A stretch of 64,000 nt of DNA, taken from Pandoraea norimbergensis (GTDB lineage Bacteria; Pseudomonadota; Gammaproteobacteria; Burkholderiales; Burkholderiaceae). Numbering within the stretch: the first letter of the stretch is position 1; every line of letters starts with the position of its first letter. Under the pieces are notes generated by a model, which worked only from the letters and a program-made list of their open reading frames with translations, was not told the DNA's origin and did no database searches. Positions 58,859-64,000 of the stretch are shown piece by piece. The DNA lies in contig NZ_CP013480.3 in the NCBI RefSeq assembly GCF_001465545.3, positions 3,162,001 to 3,226,000 on the forward strand, in the 5' to 3' direction. The position numbers and the translations under genes are program-made.

Positions 58859-59473
58859 ATGGAAAAATTCGACGTCAAGAAATCGCTTAGATCGCTTTAC
58901 ACCGGCCCGGTCGGCGACTTCGCCCTCGTGGACGTGCCGCCGCAGACCTATTTCATGATCGACGGACAGGGCGACCCCAATACGGCGCAGGCCTACCGCG
59001 AGGCGGTCGAGGCACTTTACGCGACGTCTTACACGCTGAAGTTCATGTGTAAGGCGATGGATGAAGACTACGTCGTGCCCCCGCTGGAAGGGCTTTGGTG
59101 GTCTGACGACATGGGCGATTTCGCGGCCCGCAGAAAAGACCGCTGGTCGTGGACGCTGATGATTTTGATACCGGACTTCGTTGCCGCAGCGCTCACCGAG
59201 CGTGCCATTGCCGCAGCACACGCGAAGAAAACCATCCCCGCACTCGCCCGCCTTCGGTACGAAGTCCTGACGGAAGGCCGATGTGTCCAGACCCTCCACA
59301 TCGGCCCGTACGACGCCGAAGGACCGATTCTCGCGCGCCTGCACAACGAATTTCTCCCGTCGAATGGGCTCGTCGAAACCGGCAGGCATCACGAGATTTA
59401 CCTCAGTGATCCTCGCAAAGTCGCCCCTGAGAAATGCAAGACGATTCTGCGTCAGCCGGTGGCGCCCGCTTGA
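58859..59473 (+). CDS. GyrI-like small-molecule-binding domain protein
   Basis: Protein of 204 residues with a GyrI/Rob-like effector fold. Markers: VDVPPQTYFMIDGQGDPNT, FMCKAMDEDYVVPPLEGLWW, TLHIGPYDAEGPILARLH, HHEIYLSDPRK. Stand-alone members bind, and some hydrolyse, small cationic compounds. The start is the ATG at 58859; a TTG at 58847 is possible. Its last 22 bases overlap the convergent threonine aldolase gene. Confidence 0.85.
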   Translation: MEKFDVKKSLRSLYTGPVGDFALVDVPPQTYFMIDGQGDPNTAQAYREAVEALYATSYTLKFMCKAMDEDYVVPPLEGLWWSDDMGDFAARRKDRWSWTLMILIPDFVAAALTERAIAAAHAKKTIPALARLRYEVLTEGRCVQTLHIGPYDAEGPILARLHNEFLPSNGLVETGRHHEIYLSDPRKVAPEKCKTILRQPVAPA

Positions 59474-60513
59474 GCGCTCAATTCGGCAAGCCGTGTCACG
59501 AACGCATCGACTTGCCGGACATCGGTCGCCCACGATGTCACCAACCTGACCAGTGAACGGCTGGCATCGGCGCGCTCCCAGACGTAGAAGTCAAAGTCGC
59601 GCTTCATCGCTTCGATGACGGTGTCGGGCAGTATCGCAAACACCAGATTCGTGGCCGTCTCCGAAGCCAGTTGATGCCCGTTGGCGACGATGCCTGCCGC
59701 TAGTCTCGCGGCCATGGCATTGGCGTGGCGTGCGTTCTGGAAGAACAGATCGTTGTCGCCGAACAGCGCCTGAAACTGAATTCCCAGCAAGCGCCCCTTG
59801 GCAAGCATCGCGCCGCGCTGCTTGAGGTGGAACGCGAAGTCCACCGTCAGTTCGGGATGGCAAACGACAATGGCCTCGCCGATCAGTGCGCCCGCCTTGG
59901 TGCCGCCGATCCAGAAAAGATCCGCCAGCGACGCGATATCGGCCAACGTCGCGTCGTTCTGGTCCGAGGCCAGCGCCGCGCCCAATCGCGCACCGTCGAC
60001 GAACAACAAGAGCCCGCGTTGCCGGGCCAGTGTGGATATCGCGCGCAGCTCCGCCAGCGTGTAGACCGTTCCCGTCTCCGTGGCATTCGAGAGATAGATG
60101 AGCCGTGGCTTCGCCATGTGCGGAAAATGCGCGTTGCTGGCCAGCGCCGCTTCGATGCTCTGCGGCGTGAGTTTCCCGTCAACGGGCGGCACGACGATCA
60201 ACTTGTGGCCGGTCGCCTCGATGGCCCCCGCCTCACGCGTCACTATATGCCCGGAGGTCGCCGCGATCACGGCTTCGTGTGGCCGAAGACAAGCGGAAAT
60301 CGACACGATATTGGCAAGCGTTCCGCTGGCGACATAGTGAATCGCGCCATGGAAGCCATCGCCCAGACGCGCCCTAATGCGCGCCGTCGCGTCGGCACAA
60401 AAGTCGTCGTCGCCGTACGGGCTCTGTTGTTCGAGGTTGGACGCCGTGAGCGCACTGAGGATGTCGGGGTGCGCACCCTCGCTGTAATCGTCGAGAAAGC
60501 TGAAAGTCGTCAT
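59452..60513 (-). CDS. ltaE: Low-specificity threonine aldolase / beta-eliminating lyase
   Basis: PLP enzyme of 353 residues, fold type I, splitting threonine or allo-threonine to glycine and acetaldehyde. Markers: FLDDYSEGAHP near the N-terminus, YVASGTLANIVSI, FVDGARLGAALA and the PLP Lys K206 in WIGGTKAGAL. Length is typical of LtaE. Substrate stereochemistry is not predictable from sequence. Confidence 0.88.
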   Translation of the reverse strand: MTTFSFLDDYSEGAHPDILSALTASNLEQQSPYGDDDFCADATARIRARLGDGFHGAIHYVASGTLANIVSISACLRPHEAVIAATSGHIVTREAGAIEATGHKLIVVPPVDGKLTPQSIEAALASNAHFPHMAKPRLIYLSNATETGTVYTLAELRAISTLARQRGLLLFVDGARLGAALASDQNDATLADIASLADLFWIGGTKAGALIGEAIVVCHPELTVDFAFHLKQRGAMLAKGRLLGIQFQALFGDNDLFFQNARHANAMAARLAAGIVANGHQLASETATNLVFAILPDTVIEAMKRDFDFYVWERADASRSLVRLVTSWATDVRQVDAFVTRLAELSAQAGATG

Positions 60514-60634
60514 GCCGGGCTTCTGCCTTGGAGGAGGAACGCCCGGACGAGGGTCCGGCCGGGCACTGGACAGAAGACTACCGGCAGTTACCCGAATCGC
60601 CTTGTAAAAAATTGATCGGGGCGTCTCTTGGGCA

Positions 60635-61444
60635 TCAGAACCGCGCGGGCGTCACCCCGTACGCCTGTCGAAACGCGCGCGTGAAATGGCTTTGATCGAA
60701 GAACCCGACGGCGTGCGCGACATCCGTCATAGGCATCTCGCGATTCGCATGCATCAGCGCCACGGCCTTTTCGAGCCGCATTCGCAGCAGCCACGCGTGC
60801 GGTGTCATGCCGATGGTGTGCTTGAACAACTTGAGAAACCGGAACCGGTCGAGGCCAACCAGACCCGACAAGTCCTCCAGCACGATCTTCTCCGCGACAT
60901 GGGCCTCCACATAATCGCGCACGCGCTGCAATTGTTGCGACGACAGCGCCCCCGCGACCGCCAGCGGTGCCGGCCGCCGCATGCGGGCAAACAGCGATTC
61001 AAGCAGCGAAAGCACCTGCGTTTCGCTACGCATGATGTCGCCGCAGGGCTGGCGCAAGGCCGCATGGATGCCCAGCAGTTGTTCGGCAAGGCTCGCGTCC
61101 TGAAGCAGGACGGCGGCCTGCGACGGGAAATAGTGCTTGCCCGTGATTTCTTCACCGAGACCGTCGAGTAAGGCAGGTGACAGCCGAAACGTCTGGAGCG
61201 TGTACGAGGCTTCGGCGCCTGCCGTGCCGTCATGAACTTCGCCCGGCGGCATGAGCTGGATCGTGCCTCGGGTCAGCACCAACGACTCACCCCGCATGGT
61301 TTGCCGTTGCACGCCGCTGGCGATCAGCGCGATATGACAGTCGAGATGGTAGTGAGGCGCAAAACGGAACTCGGCGAAACGCGCCGTGCCCAGCGTCAGG
61401 CCCGGAATGTCGCTCGAATGACTGTAATGCACCTCTTCTGACAC
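60635..61444 (-). CDS. AraC-family transcriptional regulator
   Basis: Regulator of 269 residues. The N-terminal cupin-like sensor domain has APHYHLDCHIALIASGVQ and LMPPGEVHDG; the C-terminal double helix-turn-helix (last 100 residues) has VLEDLSGLVGLDRFRFLKLFKHTIGMTPHAWLLRMRLEKA and MTDVAHAVGFFDQSHFTRAFRQAYGVTPARF. The start is a GTG: two in a row occur after AGGAGG, and the one at 61444 has the better six-base spacing. The target gene is unknown; LysE-type exporters are common partners but none is adjacent. Confidence 0.9.
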   Translation of the reverse strand: MSEEVHYSHSSDIPGLTLGTARFAEFRFAPHYHLDCHIALIASGVQRQTMRGESLVLTRGTIQLMPPGEVHDGTAGAEASYTLQTFRLSPALLDGLGEEITGKHYFPSQAAVLLQDASLAEQLLGIHAALRQPCGDIMRSETQVLSLLESLFARMRRPAPLAVAGALSSQQLQRVRDYVEAHVAEKIVLEDLSGLVGLDRFRFLKLFKHTIGMTPHAWLLRMRLEKAVALMHANREMPMTDVAHAVGFFDQSHFTRAFRQAYGVTPARF

Positions 61445-61492
61445 CACCCACCTCCTGCCCGCAGCCGGTCGTCCGCCATGCGCAAGCCTGCA

Positions 61493-61885
61493 TTACGTCA
61501 GGCGGCGGACCAGCGCGAGGGCCTCCTCTCGCGTCGCGACGGCTTCATGAGCGATGCCGAATGCCTTGACCGCCGTCTCGCCCATCGCCTTGACCATGGC
61601 GCGCTGGGCGTCGTCGGGCTCGATGCTCACGAGCGCTTTGCACACTTCGGCCAGCGCCGCCTTGTTGTGCTTGAGCCAGACGGCGCGCTGCTTGCGGTCT
61701 TCATGTGATTCATCCGCCTTCAACTGATCGTAGACCACCACGAATGGCTCGCCGTTGTTCACGAGTGCGACCATTTCCGCCTCCCATTGACGGGCATAGC
61801 CGGGCTCGGCGGCCTGCTGATTGAAGAGGACAAACGGCAACTCGCGTATGTCGTGGATCGAAAACATCTGTGGATCGAGTGGCAT
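61493..61885 (-). CDS. Small STAS/SpoIIAA-like protein, function unknown
   Basis: Protein of 130 residues, alpha/beta, starting MPLDPQMFSIHDIRELPFVL with AGGAG eight bases upstream. The pattern of beta-strands followed by acidic helices (PFVVVYDQLKADESHED, CKALVSIEPDDAQRAMVKAM, ALVRRLT) recalls SpoIIAA-like/STAS domains, but no phospho-Ser motif is seen, so the fold call is tentative. It follows the outer-membrane factor gene by 74 bases on the same strand and may be the last gene of the efflux operon. Confidence 0.6.
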   Translation of the reverse strand: MPLDPQMFSIHDIRELPFVLFNQQAAEPGYARQWEAEMVALVNNGEPFVVVYDQLKADESHEDRKQRAVWLKHNKAALAEVCKALVSIEPDDAQRAMVKAMGETAVKAFGIAHEAVATREEALALVRRLT

Positions 61886-61959
61886 GGTCAGTAACTCCTG
61901 TTGCGTGTTGAATGAAATGCGTGAATCGAATGCATGAATGATTGCGGCATGCGGGGCGG

Positions 61960-63432
61960 TCAGTTCACCGCCTCGCCCCATCCCGCGCCGAGCGACTTGT
62001 AGAGCGCGATCGCGCTACGCATCTCACCGCCCTGACTCAAGGCGAGCGCATCGCGCGCGTGATTTGCCGTACGTTGCGCAGTCAGCACCGGCAAATAGCC
62101 GCTAAGTCCACGGCGATACAACCGCGTTGCCCGATCGAGGGCCTGCTGGCTATCGCTCACGGCCGCCGCCAGCGAAATCTGCCGCGCGCGCTCGCTGTTC
62201 AGCCCGGTGAGCGCATCTTCTACGTCGCGTAACGCCAGCCGCACGTCACGCTCATAGGCGAGTCGTGCCGCGTCCGCCTGTGCTTGGGCTGCCGTGACAC
62301 CCGCACGTGCGCGCCCGCCGTCGTAGACCGTCTGGCTCGCCTGCAACGCTGCGGACCACGCGAGACTCGCGCCCGAGAACAGGTCACTCAGCAGACTGGC
62401 CGTCGTACCGAGGCTCAATGGAATGCTGAAATGAGGAAAGCGCGCGGCCTCCGCGACACCGATCTGCGCCGTCGCAGCAGCCAGCCTGCGCTCTGCGGCA
62501 CGCACGTCGGGACGCTGGCGCATCACCTCCGATGGCATCGACAGCGGCAGCGACGGCGTGACGGGTAACCGTGGCGACGGCTGCGCCAGCACCTCGCGCC
62601 AGTCCCCAGAGAAGCCCCCCGTCAGCACACCAATGGCATGGCTCAGCCGGGCGGCTTCGGCGTCCAGTTGCGGCGGCAACGCTTGCGCCGTCTCGCGCTC
62701 GGCGCGCGCCTGTGCCACGTCAGCCGACGTGCCGAGGCCATGCGCCAGCGCCCGCTCGGCAAGCTGCTCCCCTTGCGTCAGGTTGTGAATGTTTTCCTGA
62801 GCAATGGCAAGCCGCGCCTGCGCCGTGCGCAACATGGCGTAGTCGGCGGCGAGTTCGGCAAGCAGGCTCACCTGTACCGCGTGCGCGTCGTCGGTCACGG
62901 CATCGATTTGCGCGTCGGCGGCTTCCACCGCGCGGCGCGTGCCGCCGAAGAAATCCAGCTCCCAACTGGCGTCGAAACCGGCCCGCCATGTGCGCGATCC
63001 GCCGATGCCGGGCGGCCAGTCGAGGCGCTCGCTGGAACGCAACGCTTGCCCGACGCCGCCGACCGAGACTGTCGGCCCGAGCCCAGAGGCGATCTGAATG
63101 CGCTCGGCTCTCGCTTGCGTCAGCCGCGTTCGCGCAATCGCGAGATCCTGATTGCCCGCCAGCGCAGCATCGACCAACCGGTCGAGTATCGGATCGTTGA
63201 AAGATCGCCACCACGTGCGCAGTTGATCCTGCTGGGCAGCACTGAATTCGCCGCGCCCATCGTGCCCCTGTTGCGCTTCATGCCATTGCGACGGCACATC
63301 GATATGAGGGCTGCGGTAGTCGGGTCCGAGTGTCGTGCAGCCTGTCGCCAGCAGGGCAAGCAATGTGGCAAGGACCCTCGCGCGCACCGGCTGGCGTCGC
63401 CGGGAGCCGGCCGAAATCAAGACAGCGCTCAT
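61960..63432 (-). CDS. NodT/OprM-type outer-membrane efflux lipoprotein
   Basis: Outer-membrane factor of 490 residues. A signal peptide with lipobox (LLATGC, Cys near residue 33) precedes TTLGPDYRSPHI, the OprM/NodT opening. Two TolC-like repeats follow, each with long coiled helices (LAIARTRLTQARAERIQIASGLGPTVS; VRAAERRLAAATAQIGVAEAARFPHFSI). The start at 63432 overlaps the stop of the adaptor gene as ATGA. With the adaptor and an unseen inner-membrane pump it forms a tripartite exporter. Confidence 0.9.
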   Translation of the reverse strand: MSAVLISAGSRRRQPVRARVLATLLALLATGCTTLGPDYRSPHIDVPSQWHEAQQGHDGRGEFSAAQQDQLRTWWRSFNDPILDRLVDAALAGNQDLAIARTRLTQARAERIQIASGLGPTVSVGGVGQALRSSERLDWPPGIGGSRTWRAGFDASWELDFFGGTRRAVEAADAQIDAVTDDAHAVQVSLLAELAADYAMLRTAQARLAIAQENIHNLTQGEQLAERALAHGLGTSADVAQARAERETAQALPPQLDAEAARLSHAIGVLTGGFSGDWREVLAQPSPRLPVTPSLPLSMPSEVMRQRPDVRAAERRLAAATAQIGVAEAARFPHFSIPLSLGTTASLLSDLFSGASLAWSAALQASQTVYDGGRARAGVTAAQAQADAARLAYERDVRLALRDVEDALTGLNSERARQISLAAAVSDSQQALDRATRLYRRGLSGYLPVLTAQRTANHARDALALSQGGEMRSAIALYKSLGAGWGEAVN

Positions 63433-64000
63433 GACATCCACCGCATCAGCAGACTGGCCAGCGCGCCTTTCGGTGCGGCACCCTGCCCTGACGGGCCAAC
63501 ATCGACGCTGCACGTCATGCCGGCGGCCAGTACGATCCCCGGCGGCACGCGGTCGATGGCGACGCGCACGGGAATTCGCTGCGCCAGACGCACCCAACTG
63601 AACGTGGGTTCAACGCTCGGCAGGCCCTGCGAATCCGGGCGCTCGTTGGCATCGGTGATGCCGCGCCCGATGCTCGCGACGTGACCATCAATCAGGTCAT
63701 CGAAGCCCATCAGCCGGATGCGTGCCGGAGCGCCCGCGTGAATACCGCGCAGTTTCGTCTCTTCGAAATAGCCCGTGATCCAGAAGCTGTGCGCGTCGAG
63801 CAACGCAATGCTGGCGTGTCCCGCAACAGCGTAATCGCCCGGACGAAGGCGCAGATGGGTGACGTAACCGTCGACCGGCGCGCGCAGCTCGGTGCGCGCC
63901 AGATCGAGTCGCGCAACATCGAGCGCGACCTGTGCCCGGCGTTGATCCGCCACGGCAATCGCCACCGCCTGACCCGCGCGCTGAATCTCTTCGCCGGGCA
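63429..64000 (-). CDS. HlyD-family membrane fusion protein, C-terminal part (5' end outside window)
   Basis: The frame is open to the right edge; the last 190 residues are seen. They contain the end of the alpha-hairpin (RRAQVALDVARLDLARTELRAP), the lipoyl/barrel part (APVDGYVTHLRLRPGDYAVAG) and the C-terminal barrel (GYFEETKLRGIHAGAPARIRLMGF). This is the EmrA/AaeA type of periplasmic adaptor; AaeA pairs with FUSC-type pumps exporting aromatic acids, so such a pump gene is expected just outside the window. Its stop overlaps the outer-membrane factor start. Confidence 0.88.
   Translation of the reverse strand, partial: PGEEIQRAGQAVAIAVADQRRAQVALDVARLDLARTELRAPVDGYVTHLRLRPGDYAVAGHASIALLDAHSFWITGYFEETKLRGIHAGAPARIRLMGFDDLIDGHVASIGRGITDANERPDSQGLPSVEPTFSWVRLAQRIPVRVAIDRVPPGIVLAAGMTCSVDVGPSGQGAAPKGALASLLMRWMS

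Overview
The window is GC-rich (roughly 60-65%), densely coded chromosomal DNA from a betaproteobacterium. Gene content and protein style point to Burkholderiales, family Burkholderiaceae; a Pandoraea-like organism is the best guess, but no rRNA or species marker is present to prove it. No tRNA, rRNA, insertion sequence, prophage or CRISPR array was recognised. All family calls come from reading motifs by eye, without database searches.

Layout. 0-3.1 kb: an iron-uptake module (C-terminal end of a PepSY membrane protein, then a TonB-dependent siderophore receptor). 3.1-10.8 kb (minus): ferredoxin-NADP reductase, then galE and an overlapping pelD-pelE-pelF-pelG block, the inner-membrane part of Pel polysaccharide synthesis; pelA, pelB and pelC are not next to it. 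11-14.2 kb: a GpdQ-like phosphodiesterase, the DNA-binding protein HU (preceded by a possible small RNA) and a CHAD protein. 14.3-17.4 kb: divergent Zn/Cd/Pb efflux ATPase and its MerR-type regulator, with a clear shared operator. 17.7-24.5 kb: type II sulfide:quinone reductase, an EAL/GGDEF c-di-GMP enzyme pair, outer-membrane phospholipase A, an EamA protein and a DUF1289 protein. 24.5-27.7 kb: aldehyde dehydrogenase and a YbiT-type ABC-F ATPase.

27.9-48.8 kb is a purine island. A BMP-type nucleoside ABC transporter with a divergent LysR regulator is followed by an 8-oxoguanine-deaminase-like amidohydrolase coupled to an NCS2 purine/urate permease, then hiuH-puuD on the other strand, and puuE-uraD-alc-allA further on. 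Together these can import purines and take urate through 5-hydroxyisourate, OHCU, allantoin, allantoate and ureidoglycolate to glyoxylate and urea. The two catabolic halves are separated by a MATE exporter and a complete four-gene Anbu cluster (ATP-grasp, alpha-E, transglutaminase-like, and the Anbu proteasome-like peptidase), the least understood system in the window.

49-64 kb is a mixed region: LD-carboxypeptidase overlapping tadA, an MHS-family MFS carrier, an aldo/keto reductase, a GntR regulator with paired operators, an orphan ParB-like protein, a Lon N-domain protein, a LysR/MFS divergent pair with tandem operators, VOC and GyrI-like proteins, threonine aldolase, an AraC regulator and, running off the right edge, a tripartite efflux system (HlyD-type adaptor and NodT-type outer-membrane factor) with a small protein of unknown function.
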